Part shown: piece by piece, positions 48,370-56,950 of the stretch
Layout of the letters: each line of letters begins with the position of its first letter
Position numbering within the stretch: the stretch's first letter is position 1
Assembly: GCA_013347225.1 (NCBI GenBank)
Contig: CP054595.1
Coordinates: 3,406,415-3,470,414 of the forward strand
Source: Candidatus Accumulibacter similis
GTDB lineage: Bacteria > Pseudomonadota > Gammaproteobacteria > Burkholderiales > Rhodocyclaceae
DNA: 64,000 nucleotides
Direction of reading: 5' to 3'
Translations under genes and position numbers: made by a program
The notes under the pieces: generated by a model
The model's database searches: none
Seen by the model: the letters and a program-made list of their open reading frames with translations, nothing else
What the model was told of the DNA's origin: nothing

Positions 48370-51117
48370 TCAGCGACCCGTTCCTGCTCCACCTGCACCG
48401 GACCCAACGACGGCGGCCAAGCCTTCGGGCAGCGAACGGATGTGCAGGTCGCGCTGCGGGAACGGGATGTCGATCCCGCGTTCCTGCAGTGCGCGCGAGA
48501 TTCCCTGATTGATCTCGTGCTGCACGCGCAGGCGTTTGTCGAGCGCATCGACGAAGGCGCGGATCTCGAAGTCGAGCGAGCTGTCACCGAACGCCACCAG
48601 AAAGACCGACGGCGCCGGTTCGGGCAGCACGTCGGCGTTGCCCTGCACGACCTCGAGGATGACCCGCTGCACCAGCGCAATGTCGCTGCCGTAACCGACC
48701 CCGACCTTGATCAGCAGGCGGATGATCTGGTTCGACAGCGTCCAGTTGACGACATGGCTGGTGATGAAGGCCTTGTTCGGAATGATCACTTCCTTGTTGT
48801 CGAAGTCGATCACCGCCGTCGCGCGCGCGCGGATGCGCGCCACCTTGCCGGACACGTCGCCGACGGTGACCACGTCGCCGATGCGGATCGGCCGCTCGGC
48901 AAGGACGATCAGCCCGGAGACGAAGTTGGCGACGATCTCCTGCAGGCCGAAGCCGAGGCCGACACCCAGTGCCGCGACCAGCCACTGCACGTCCTCCCAG
49001 CCGACGCCGAGCAGGCGGCTGGCAGCGACGATGCCGATGGCCGCGATCGCGTAGCGGGTCATGACGGTGATCGCATAGGTGGCGTCGGCCTGCATGTCGA
49101 GGCGCTGCAGCAGGATGATGTCGAGCAGTGCACCGACGCGGCGGACGACGATGCCGGTGATCACCAGGACGACGATCGCCAGCAGCAGGCGCCCAACGGT
49201 GAGAGCGTGCGTGACCTCCTTGCCGCCGGCCTTTTCCGTGTAGCTCCACAGCTTGTAGTCGGTGATCACCCCCAGCGTCGCCACGGCATCACGCCATACC
49301 CACCACAGCCCGCCGACCAGTAGCAGGGTGACGACGAAGTCGAGCAGCGAGCGCGTCTCCTCGCCTAGCGCCGCGATGTCGAGACGCGGCCGCGGCACGC
49401 CGGCGGCGGCCGGCGCGACCGCAGCCGCCAATCCGGCTGCCCCCGGTGGCCGCCCCTCGCCAGCCCCGACACCGATCCGCTCGCACGCCAGCCGCTGCCG
49501 CTGAATCTGTACCCACAGGGCCATCAGCCCGTACAGGACAACCGCCGCAAGTACGAGGAAAAGCGAGTGGACGAGGCGGGAAAAGACGTAGCCGGCGGCG
49601 ACGATGTAGCCGGCGAGCGCGAGTGCCGCCACGGCGCAGGGAACGCCGACGAGAAAGAGCATCCACACCGGACGCAGGCGCACCGCCCAACTGCGTGGCG
49701 CGTACTCGCGAAAGCGGCGCATCAACGCGCTGCCGGAAAGGAGGAGACGCAGGAAGAACAGGGCCACCGTCAACGCACTCAGACCGAGTGCCACGCGACC
49801 GAGGCTCTCTTCGTTGGCAAACGGTGCATGCGCCATGCCGTTCATTGCGGCGATGAGCATCAGCGGCACGAAGACGGTCGTCAGTCGGCGCAGGCCGTGC
49901 GCCGTGGCCGCCACCAGGCTGGCGTCCCAGCCGAAATGGCGGACGGCCACCCCCCTCGGGTCGAGCAGCCACGCACTGATGAGCAATGCCAGCAACAGCC
50001 GGCCGACGACGAGCAGCGCGTCCCCCAGCGCCGCGGTGAACGCCTGGCTGTCGGCCGCCCTCAGCAGCGGGCCGGCTGCCGTCCACATGAGGAGCGGCAG
50101 CGGCAGCGCGAGCAGGCAGGTGACCGCCAGCGCCGCCAGGGCGTGCCGGACCTTGTACCGATCGGCCGGCAACGCAGCCGGCGACAGGGCTTGCAGCAGA
50201 CGCCGCAATCTGCCACGCAGGGCCAGCAGAAGTCCTGCCGTCAACACGGCTGCCGCTGGCCAGAGCGGCTGGCGCACGATTTCAGCGCGCAGCAACTCGA
50301 CAGACTCCTGCCAATGGCTGGGAGAGAAGGTCCACCGGAGGGCGGGCCCAAGTTCGGCGAGAGTGCGCGCGCTCGGCGGCGCCGGCGTCCAGAACAGCAG
50401 CTCGGTCAGTTCCTGCCGCGCGGCATCGGCCTCCAGCAGCAGCGCGTCGGCCATCTCGCCGGCCTCGTTCAGCGTCTTGCGCAGCCTCTCCTGTTCCGCC
50501 GCCAGCCGCTGCAGGAGTTCGCTCTGCTGCCGCAACGCGGCCGCCAGCGCACGCAGCAGTTGCGGCCGTTCTTCCTCGCTGACGGGCGGGTGCGCCTTCG
50601 CCAGCAGCGTCGTGATCACCGCATCGGGATCTTCGAGCCGGTGCAGGGCACGCTCGACCGCCAGTTGGGAATCGCTGGCCGTGGCGAGAAGTTCGATGCG
50701 GCGCTGCCTGCTGGCCACCGCCTGCTCCGCGGTCGGCAGGCTGCGCAGATACTCCCGCAAGGTCTGCGCAAACTCCTGCCCCAACGCCTGCACGCTGGCC
50801 CGACGCTCGACCCAGCGCATCCTCTGTTCGAGATCGATCCGTTCCCGGCGAAGCTCGGCAAGTGCCTTGGCGGGTTCATTGACTGCCTGCACGGTCGCGG
50901 CAATGCTGGCCGAGATCTCGCCATTCCGGTCGGCGACGGCGCGCAGCGGGTCGACCGTCTGCGCCAGGCCGGCGCCCGACAGCAGCGCGCACAGCCAGGC
51001 GAGAAGCAGACGGACGACACCGGTCCATGCCGCGTCGTCGGCCGGACGTCGGTCGCCCGGCGCAATCCGGTGGCCGCAGCCAGGCGCCACCCGCCAGCGA
51101 GGCAGCGCCACCGTCAT
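48370..51117 (-). CDS. Large mechanosensitive channel, MscK/MscM type
   Basis: A 915-residue MscS-superfamily channel. A signal peptide (LLLAWLCALLSGAGLAQ, near residue 40) is followed by a periplasmic coiled-coil region (about 60-270). About eleven membrane spans follow (from 275), and the MscS core lies near 690-880: LVAALGVGLGFGLQEIVANF is the pore helix and beta-domain entry, and GDVVTVGDVSGKVARIRAR and NKEVIIPNKAFI follow. Such channels release solutes on osmotic downshock, MscK also responding to potassium. Starts at 51117 and 51135 are both possible. Confidence 0.9.
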   Translation of the reverse strand: MTVALPRWRVAPGCGHRIAPGDRRPADDAAWTGVVRLLLAWLCALLSGAGLAQTVDPLRAVADRNGEISASIAATVQAVNEPAKALAELRRERIDLEQRMRWVERRASVQALGQEFAQTLREYLRSLPTAEQAVASRQRRIELLATASDSQLAVERALHRLEDPDAVITTLLAKAHPPVSEEERPQLLRALAAALRQQSELLQRLAAEQERLRKTLNEAGEMADALLLEADAARQELTELLFWTPAPPSARTLAELGPALRWTFSPSHWQESVELLRAEIVRQPLWPAAAVLTAGLLLALRGRLRRLLQALSPAALPADRYKVRHALAALAVTCLLALPLPLLMWTAAGPLLRAADSQAFTAALGDALLVVGRLLLALLISAWLLDPRGVAVRHFGWDASLVAATAHGLRRLTTVFVPLMLIAAMNGMAHAPFANEESLGRVALGLSALTVALFFLRLLLSGSALMRRFREYAPRSWAVRLRPVWMLFLVGVPCAVAALALAGYIVAAGYVFSRLVHSLFLVLAAVVLYGLMALWVQIQRQRLACERIGVGAGEGRPPGAAGLAAAVAPAAAGVPRPRLDIAALGEETRSLLDFVVTLLLVGGLWWVWRDAVATLGVITDYKLWSYTEKAGGKEVTHALTVGRLLLAIVVLVITGIVVRRVGALLDIILLQRLDMQADATYAITVMTRYAIAAIGIVAASRLLGVGWEDVQWLVAALGVGLGFGLQEIVANFVSGLIVLAERPIRIGDVVTVGDVSGKVARIRARATAVIDFDNKEVIIPNKAFITSHVVNWTLSNQIIRLLIKVGVGYGSDIALVQRVILEVVQGNADVLPEPAPSVFLVAFGDSSLDFEIRAFVDALDKRLRVQHEINQGISRALQERGIDIPFPQRDLHIRSLPEGLAAVVGSGAGGAGTGR

Positions 51118-51211
51118 GCGCTCGGCTCGCGACACGGCAGGTCGCTGGCGGACGCCTGAGCCGACCGATCCGCTGGCGACTGCCTGGCAACGGCGGCCCG
51201 CTGCTGCCGTG

Positions 51212-52147
51212 TCACAGGCCGCCGCCCCAGCGGTACTGCCAGGCGATGCCGATCAGGTCGTAGTCGTTGCCGGTCCGCGACGAGACGCCGCTGCTGGCAT
51301 AGAACTTGACGGAATTGTTGACATCGACGGGTAGTGCGAGCGTCGCTCCCAGCCGCCAGTTCTGCTGCAGATCCGAGTTCTCGACACCATCGATCGTCGT
51401 CCGACCGCCAGTGAAATAGGTCACGTCCAGCGACGCCCAGATGCCCGCAGGAAGACTGTAGATGGCGTGCCCCTGCAACGAGTAGATGGGATCCTGCTGC
51501 CGCCTGTTGCCGCCAAAGAAGTCGCGGTTTTCGGTGAACAGGGTCACTGCCGCCTGCGACTCCAGCGTCCACCGACCGTTCGCCTTTGAAATGCCCACTT
51601 CCGGCTTGAAAGACCAGCGATTGGTGCCGATGTTGACCACCCGCGTCGAGTCGTACTGGCTGGCAGGCGCCGACACCTGCAGGCTGGCACCGATGATCAG
51701 ATCCTGCTCGTAATCCCTGAACTCGCGCAGCGACAGGGCGGGTGCACCGCAGAGGTTGACCGACAGGCGAAAACGCGGATCCGCCAGCCCGTCGACGATG
51801 CGCTCGACCGGCTCGCCGCGCACATGGGCGTTTCCCGACAGCCAGCTGTAGGGAAGGATGGCGTCGAACTTGGCCGACATGCCCCAGAGATCGAGAACCC
51901 GGGCGTAGGCGAAAACGGCGTTCGATGTCCTGAGTTCGGCGTTGCTGACCGGCAGTGCGCCGTCGAAGGGGACGGCCCCGGCGGTGTAGGCATAGCCGGC
52001 GATCAGGAAGTTGACGCCGACCGGCGCGTTCGAATAGGCGCGCGGCTCGATTTCCTGCGCGCACGCCAGGCTGCCGGCGACGCTGCCGGCGACGAGGGCG
52101 GGGAACCACCGGAACCTCCGACAGGCGGCTGCACGCGCGCGATGCAT
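51212..52147 (-). CDS. Outer-membrane beta-barrel transporter (phenol MetA-pathway family)
   Basis: A 311-residue protein with an N-terminal signal peptide (cleavage probably after LACAQ), then a beta-rich barrel. The pattern APVGVNFLIAGYAYTAGAV and the alternating strands to the C-terminal WQYRWGGGL match the 'putative MetA-pathway of phenol degradation' transporter family. Its substrate is unknown. It is followed by the MscK-like gene on the same strand. Confidence 0.8.
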   Translation of the reverse strand: MHRARAAACRRFRWFPALVAGSVAGSLACAQEIEPRAYSNAPVGVNFLIAGYAYTAGAVPFDGALPVSNAELRTSNAVFAYARVLDLWGMSAKFDAILPYSWLSGNAHVRGEPVERIVDGLADPRFRLSVNLCGAPALSLREFRDYEQDLIIGASLQVSAPASQYDSTRVVNIGTNRWSFKPEVGISKANGRWTLESQAAVTLFTENRDFFGGNRRQQDPIYSLQGHAIYSLPAGIWASLDVTYFTGGRTTIDGVENSDLQQNWRLGATLALPVDVNNSVKFYASSGVSSRTGNDYDLIGIAWQYRWGGGL

Positions 52148-52186
52148 TGCCGCCCTCCCCTCAGTCTCCGCAGCGTGAACGACCGG

Positions 52187-52744
52187 CTAGTTCAGATCCT
52201 GGTCCTGCCAGAACTTGGTGCCGCGCACAGCGACCCCTGCCTGCAGGCCGTTCTTCGTCAGCGTGTAATAGGCGCTGCCGGGGCCACCGCCACCAGCGAC
52301 GCCAGCCGACTTGCCGCTCGCACCCGCCTGCATGCCACCGCCACCGCCACCTTCCCAGCCCTTGCTGACGAACCAGTCAAGTGACTTGGCAGAGGCGAAG
52401 ATGATCAGGGTCTCGCTCTCCGCGAGGCCGATCTCGGCGCCGGCACTCGCCTGTGCCATCGACATGTACGTGTCCTTGCCGCTCCGGTTGTTGTGCGCCA
52501 GACCCTTGCCACCGGCACCACCGACGAGGAAGCTCAGTCCGTAGGTGGTGAACACGGCGTAACCTGGTGCCTTCTCCACCTTGGCCTTGAGATCCGGTTG
52601 CGCGGCGTAGAACTTCGCCAGCGCAGCCTGCGTCACCTGGCGAATCTCGGCCTGTTTCGCGGCCTTGTCATCAGCCGCCACGGCACCGCCGGACAGCAGC
52701 GACAGGGTGATCATGCTGCCCAGCAGGATATGGTGCAGTTTCAT
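52187..52744 (-). CDS. SYLF/YSC84 domain lipid-binding protein, exported
   Basis: A 185-residue protein with a signal peptide (residues 1-23, ITLSLLSGGAVAA) and a SYLF/Ysc84 domain. Key segments are APGYAVFTTYGLSFLVGGAGG, and a Gly-rich loop (about 130-155, GGGGGGMQAG) before YTLTKNGLQAGVAVRGTKFW. Eukaryotic SYLF domains bind phosphoinositides; the bacterial periplasmic role is unknown. The start at 52744 begins the signal peptide. Confidence 0.82.
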   Translation of the reverse strand: MKLHHILLGSMITLSLLSGGAVAADDKAAKQAEIRQVTQAALAKFYAAQPDLKAKVEKAPGYAVFTTYGLSFLVGGAGGKGLAHNNRSGKDTYMSMAQASAGAEIGLAESETLIIFASAKSLDWFVSKGWEGGGGGGMQAGASGKSAGVAGGGGPGSAYYTLTKNGLQAGVAVRGTKFWQDQDLN

Positions 52745-52954
52745 GGGATCAGTCCTCATCAAAATGGCCGGGCCACCGGCAATCCGGGCATCCTATGCAT
52801 GGCGTCGAAGGTCGTCAAGAAATACCTGCGCCGCTGTCGCCTGCAGCGAAAGCGGCGGCGAGGACCGCGATGGGCATCCCCGGGGGCGCATCCCTTGCTC
52901 GCAGCAGCGGCCGGCAGGAACCCTTCGGTACCGCTGGCTGCTCGGCGGCGGCAA

Positions 52955-54721
52955 TCAGGCCTTTGCCGCGTCGTCGCCTGCCTGGCCTGCCTGGCCTGCC
53001 TGTACCTCCGGTGCCTCCGCTGGTACACCTGCCGCCTGCTCGCAGGCGACGACCACTGCGTGGATCGATCCGCAGATCGCATCGGCGCCGATCGCCTCGG
53101 TGACTCCGTAGCAATCGAACTGGCTGCGCACCGGCGCCGAAACATTGGCGAACAGCAGCCGGATTCCCTGCTGCTGCAACAGAGCGGCAGTATCCCGCAG
53201 CATCGCGGCAGCCGAGAAGTCGACATCACCGATCGCAGCCGCCTCGACGCACAACCAGCGCAGCGGCGGCTGCGTCCCGTTCCTGGCCAGCCGCAGGATC
53301 TCTTCGGCGAACTGCCCGGCGTTGGCGTAGTACAGGCTGTGGCTGAAGAGGTAGACCAGCAGCCCGGGCGAGATCGCCTGTGGTTCGTCGAGCGGCACGG
53401 TCTGCCAGCCACGCTTCTTCTTGTCGGCGACGATCACCAGGTTCGTTCCCCGGTAACCGCGGCGGACGTGGTCGATCAGCGACAGGACCATGGCGAGCAG
53501 GATCCCCTGCTCGACGCCGACGACGACGACCGTCGCGGCGGTCAGCAACGCCACCCAGAACTCGGCCCGTGCAACGGCGTAGATTCGGCGCATGCCCTTG
53601 ATGTCGATCATTCGCGCCGCCACCAGGAAGACGATCGCCGACAGGACCGCGGTCGGCAGATGCGCCAGTGGTCCGGTCAGGAACAGCAGCACCAGCAGCA
53701 CGAGAACGCAGGTCGTCAGTTGCGCGACCTGGCTGCGGCCGCCTCCGCCGTCGACCATCGCGGTGTTGGTCGGGCTGCCATTGACGATGAAGGTCCCCGA
53801 CAGACCGGCGCCGAGGTTGGCCATGCCAAGCCCGACCATGTCGACGTTGGCATCGAAGGGATCGTTGTACTTGGCGGCGTAGGCGCGCGAGGTGGCGGCG
53901 CTCTGCGCCAGAATGACGACGAAGCAGGCGAAGGCGATCGGCAGCAGCTTCTGCAGCAGCGGCCAGTTCCATTCGACATGCGGCAGACCGAGCGTCGGCA
54001 AACCGCTCGGGACGGCACCGAGCGTTTCGAGGTGGGCATCGAGACCCAGCGCCCAACTGATGCCGATGGCGGTGACGACGGCGATCAACCCGCCGGGCAC
54101 TCGGTCGGAGATTCGCCGGCAGCCGAGGATCACCGCCAGCACCGCGAGCGAAACGCACACCGCGTAAGCGTTGCTCTCGCCGATCAGCCGCAGATCACGG
54201 ACGATCTCCAGCAGCGGATCGTTGCTCGTTCGCTGCAGGCCGAGCATGCCCGACACCTCGAGCAGCGCCACCTGTACGCCGACGCCGGTGAGGAAGCCGA
54301 CGAGAACCGTGCGCGACAGAAAATCGGCGAGGAAACCGAGCCGCAAGACTCTCGCCGCGAACATCAGAACCCCGGCCATCAGCGCCAGCAGACTGCACAG
54401 CGCCAGCCACTCGTTCGAGCCGCGCACGGCCATGCCGGCAAGACCGGCGGCGACCACCGCCGCCGTCGCCGAATCGGCGCCCACCGACAGATGCCGTGAC
54501 GACCCGAACAGGGCGAACAGCGCCATCGGGATGAGGATGGTGTATAGCCCGGTGATCACCGGCGTGCCGATGATCTTGGTGTAACCCATCGTGCCCGGAA
54601 TGGCGAGCGCGGCGAGGGTCAATCCGGCCAGGACGTCGCGCGTCAAGCCGGCGCGATCGACCGGCAGAACCCCCTGCAGAAGCGGCAGCCGCAAGCGCCG
54701 TCCTGCGCTTTCCTGTGTCAT
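52955..54721 (-). CDS. SulP/SLC26 family anion transporter with STAS domain
   Basis: A 588-residue transporter with about 12-14 spans (from DVLAGLTLAALAIPGTMGYT; GLPLGN-type SulP loop at GSPTNTAMVDGGGGRSQ) and a C-terminal STAS domain (about 430-560, including DVDFSAAAMLRDTAALLQQQ). SulP proteins import sulfate, bicarbonate or dicarboxylates; the family does not decide which. The extreme C-terminus repeats AGQAGQAGD, encoded by three copies of a 9-base unit near 52980. GAGGGGACG precedes the ATG at 54721. Confidence 0.9.
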   Translation of the reverse strand: MTQESAGRRLRLPLLQGVLPVDRAGLTRDVLAGLTLAALAIPGTMGYTKIIGTPVITGLYTILIPMALFALFGSSRHLSVGADSATAAVVAAGLAGMAVRGSNEWLALCSLLALMAGVLMFAARVLRLGFLADFLSRTVLVGFLTGVGVQVALLEVSGMLGLQRTSNDPLLEIVRDLRLIGESNAYAVCVSLAVLAVILGCRRISDRVPGGLIAVVTAIGISWALGLDAHLETLGAVPSGLPTLGLPHVEWNWPLLQKLLPIAFACFVVILAQSAATSRAYAAKYNDPFDANVDMVGLGMANLGAGLSGTFIVNGSPTNTAMVDGGGGRSQVAQLTTCVLVLLVLLFLTGPLAHLPTAVLSAIVFLVAARMIDIKGMRRIYAVARAEFWVALLTAATVVVVGVEQGILLAMVLSLIDHVRRGYRGTNLVIVADKKKRGWQTVPLDEPQAISPGLLVYLFSHSLYYANAGQFAEEILRLARNGTQPPLRWLCVEAAAIGDVDFSAAAMLRDTAALLQQQGIRLLFANVSAPVRSQFDCYGVTEAIGADAICGSIHAVVVACEQAAGVPAEAPEVQAGQAGQAGDDAAKA

Positions 54722-55330
54722 CGTCCCCTCGCAATCGATGTGGGCTGGGCCCGAAGGCAACCTGTCGAACGGCCAGCGCCCCGCACGCTGCCGGTCACAG
54801 CGCCGCCGATGGCTGCCATACCAGGCTTGGCGGCATGCTTTGCCGGCTTGTCCGTGCGCTTCTCCCGCGCGGCGCAGTATCTCCGCCCTTGCCACCCATC
54901 GTCAAGAAGGTCTCGCAGCCGATCGCGCTGCCCTTCGGGCCCGACGCTCGGCGAGTCGAAGTTCTGGACTGCTGGCGTTGACTGCGCGCCTGGCGCAGGA
55001 ACTGGCTGGCCTCGTGGAAGCGCGATCAGATGCCAGCCGTGGTAGTCGAGGCTGCAATGGCCCTTGCCGGGGGCACCGGCGGCCCTGCCCAGCACGTCAA
55101 AGTACGGTTGCGCGCCGGCGGTCGGGTACTCGCTGCCGGGAACGGAATCAGGGTGAACAACGCGGCGCCCAGGAGCCGCCCGCCGGGCGCCGGCCAGAGG
55201 CTCCGCCCCCGTCCCGGTTGCCCGGCAAGACGGGGGCGGGATACGGCACTCATCATGACGACCCGTGGATGCTTCCATGCACACCCGCGCATCCGTGGAT
55301 GCGTCGGCTCCGGCGATGGGAAGCGCACTG
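54722..55330. other. Gene-poor stretch downstream of the retroelement template repeat
   Basis: About 600 bases with only low-quality reading frames. On the minus strand the template-repeat frame continues through it, but its residues show no domain. At 54813-54874 there is an imperfect copy of the 3' end of ppk2 (see the repeat entry). The rest looks like decayed sequence left by the retroelement. Confidence 0.5.
54813..54874 (-). repeat. Diverged copy of the ppk2 3' end
   Basis: About 60 bases here align with 56037-56100, the last codons of ppk2, at roughly 75% identity by eye and in the same codon phase (REKRTDKPAKHAAK here, QEKRSGKPGKRAAK in PPK2). The two copies lie in direct orientation and flank the reverse-transcriptase relic. 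Confidence 0.5.
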
Positions 55331-55440
55331 GCCAGACGGAACCCGTTGTTGTCGTTCCGGTTCGTCGTGTCGTTCCTGTAGCGTTGGGCCGAGCGTGCGT
55401 TCTGCGGTCTGTTGTTCCACGAACCGCCGCGCAGCACGCG
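55331..55440 (-). repeat. Template repeat (TR) of a diversity-generating retroelement
   Basis: About 110 bases that, read on the minus strand, encode RVLRGGSWNNRPQNARSAQR, then YRNDTTNRNDNNGFRLA. RGGSWNN...NGFRLA is the C-terminal signature of formylglycine-generating-enzyme/C-type-lectin-fold target proteins of diversity-generating retroelements. The density of AAC codons is what adenine-directed mutagenesis requires. It follows the reverse-transcriptase C-terminus in the same frame, where such template repeats are found in this retroelement group. No matching variable repeat was seen in this window. Confidence 0.7.
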
Positions 55441-56010
55441 CCCGACAGGCGGGCCGTCAGGCTCCCGCGACGGGTCGAACCAGCCGCCGCGAAGGAGGGC
55501 GTGGCGCAGGCGCCACGTATCGGCGTGCGCGGCGTGGGCGATCCACGACGACACGCGCTGCTCGATCTCTGCCTCGTCCACCGCGCCCGCCCGCCAGCGG
55601 TCGCGCAGACCGCGCAGCCGGTTGCGGAAGCGGCGCAGGTTCTCTTCGGTCAGGTGCCGGCGGCCACCCGCTTCGAGCACGTAACCGAGAAAGGTCGCTG
55701 CGCCGCGGTCGGCGCGATGAGGATCCTGCCCGGATGCAACACGAGCGGCCGCCCTTCGAGGTGGCCGGCGATCGCCTGCCACCACTGCGCCATTAGCGCC
55801 GGATCGTCGGCGCACAGCGCGAAGTCATCGACGTAGCGCAGATACGGCGCGCGCAGCAGTTCGCTGACGTTCAGGTGCTTGCGAACACGATCACGACCGT
55901 GGCGGTGACGCCGGCGTCGCAGCGTGGCAAGCGGTTCCGCTACACGCCGGCCGGGACCAGATTCGACGTCGAGGATGTTGCCGGCAGTCGGCCCGCCGCC
56001 GCCGTCCCGC
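55441..56010 (-). pseudogene. Diversity-generating retroelement reverse transcriptase, decayed C-terminal part
   Basis: Three frames on the minus strand hold consecutive pieces of a group II/retroelement reverse transcriptase. The first, near 55940-56000, is a degenerate TSNLVPAGV-stop where TSQFWANVYLNPLD is expected. The second is VRKHLNVSELLRAPYLRYVDD (YVDD catalytic motif at 55824-55835) continuing FALCADDPALMAQW and LEGRPLVLHPGRILIAPT. The third, after a frameshift near 55694-55710, is ATFLGYVLEAGGRRHLTEEN, RFRNRLRGLRDRWRAG and TWRLRHALLRGGWFDP. The N-terminal palm and finger regions are absent: ppk2 begins 30 bases away. It cannot make an active enzyme. Confidence 0.75.
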
Positions 56011-56043
56011 GGACTTCGAGTAGTCCCGGCCAGCGCCTGCCAC

Positions 56044-56919
56044 CTACGCCTTGGCGGCGCGCTTCCCCGGCTTGCCCGAACGCTTCTCTTGCGCCGCCTC
56101 GGCGGCGTGATACTTGGCAGCGATTTCCTGCAGGTTCACGCGCGTCGGCGGCGTCTGGAGTCCCATCCCTTCCATCGTGTCGACGATGATCTGCGAGATG
56201 GCGAGGTTGCGAAACCACTTGTGGTTGGCCGGGATGACGTACCACGGCGCATCCTTGGTACTGGTCCTGCTCAGCGCCTCCTCGTAAGCGGTGACGTAGT
56301 CCGACCACAACTCGCGTTCCGAATAGTCCGACTCGCTGATCTTCCAGTTGCGCGCCGGGTCGTCGAGCCGCTGCCGGAAGCGGGCCAGTTGCTCTTCGGG
56401 GCTGATGTGCAGGAAGAACTTGAGGATGCGTGTACCGTTCTGCGCGAGCATCTTCTCGAAGTCGTTGATCAGCGCAAAGCGCTTCGACCAGACCGCCTTC
56501 GGCACAAGATTGTGCACGCGGACGACGAGCACATCCTCATAGTGCGAGCGGTTGAAGACGACGACCTCGCCCTTCGCCGGCGTCCGCTGGTGCGCGCGCC
56601 AGAGGAAGTCATGCGCCGCCTCTTCGGCACTCGGCTGCTTGAAGCCGAAGACGCGCGTGCCCTGCGGGTTCATGCCGCTGAACAGGTGGCGAACGACGCC
56701 ATCCTTGCCGGCAGCATCGAGCGCCTGCAGGACGACGAGCAGCGACTGGTTGCCATCGGCGTAGAGCAGCGCCTGCAACTCGTCCATGCGCGCCACGTTC
56801 CTCTGGATTTCCGGCAGCGCGGCCTCGCCCGAAGCGTGTGCCCCGCTGTAGGACGGATCGATCCCGGCCAGGCTGAGCTTGTCACCCGGCCTGACCACGA
56901 ACTGCTTGCGATGGTCCAT
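56044..56919 (-). CDS. ppk2: Polyphosphate kinase 2 family protein
   Basis: A 291-residue PPK2, which transfers phosphate between polyphosphate and nucleoside di- or monophosphates. Walker A is LDAAGKDGVVRHLF, the lid and Walker B region is FNRSHYEDVLVVRVH, and NDFEKMLAQNGTRILKFFLH is the usual following segment. The C-terminus is a Lys/Ala-rich tail (EKRSGKPGKRAAKA). ATG 56919 is preferred over the adjacent ATG 56922 because GGAG is 7 bases upstream. It suits a polyphosphate-accumulating organism; the direction of the reaction and class (I-III) cannot be settled by eye. Confidence 0.93.
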   Translation of the reverse strand: MDHRKQFVVRPGDKLSLAGIDPSYSGAHASGEAALPEIQRNVARMDELQALLYADGNQSLLVVLQALDAAGKDGVVRHLFSGMNPQGTRVFGFKQPSAEEAAHDFLWRAHQRTPAKGEVVVFNRSHYEDVLVVRVHNLVPKAVWSKRFALINDFEKMLAQNGTRILKFFLHISPEEQLARFRQRLDDPARNWKISESDYSERELWSDYVTAYEEALSRTSTKDAPWYVIPANHKWFRNLAISQIIVDTMEGMGLQTPPTRVNLQEIAAKYHAAEAAQEKRSGKPGKRAAKA

Positions 56920-56950
56920 CATTCGACTCCAGCGGGTGCCGGTGCTCCCA

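Noticed and set aside
49567..51159. Long plus-strand frames opposite the MscK-like channel
   Set aside because: Gln/Arg-rich shadow of the channel gene, no domain or signal peptide, and the channel frame has complete family motifs.
52975..53006. 9-base tandem repeat as a mobile-element or regulatory repeat
   Set aside because: It only encodes the AGQ repeats at the C-terminus of the SulP transporter, three copies, with no sign of other function.
54718..55815. A 365-codon minus-strand frame as an intact gene
   Set aside because: It joins a shifted reverse-transcriptase C-terminus, a template repeat and non-coding sequence; the YVDD part lies in another frame, so it is not one gene.
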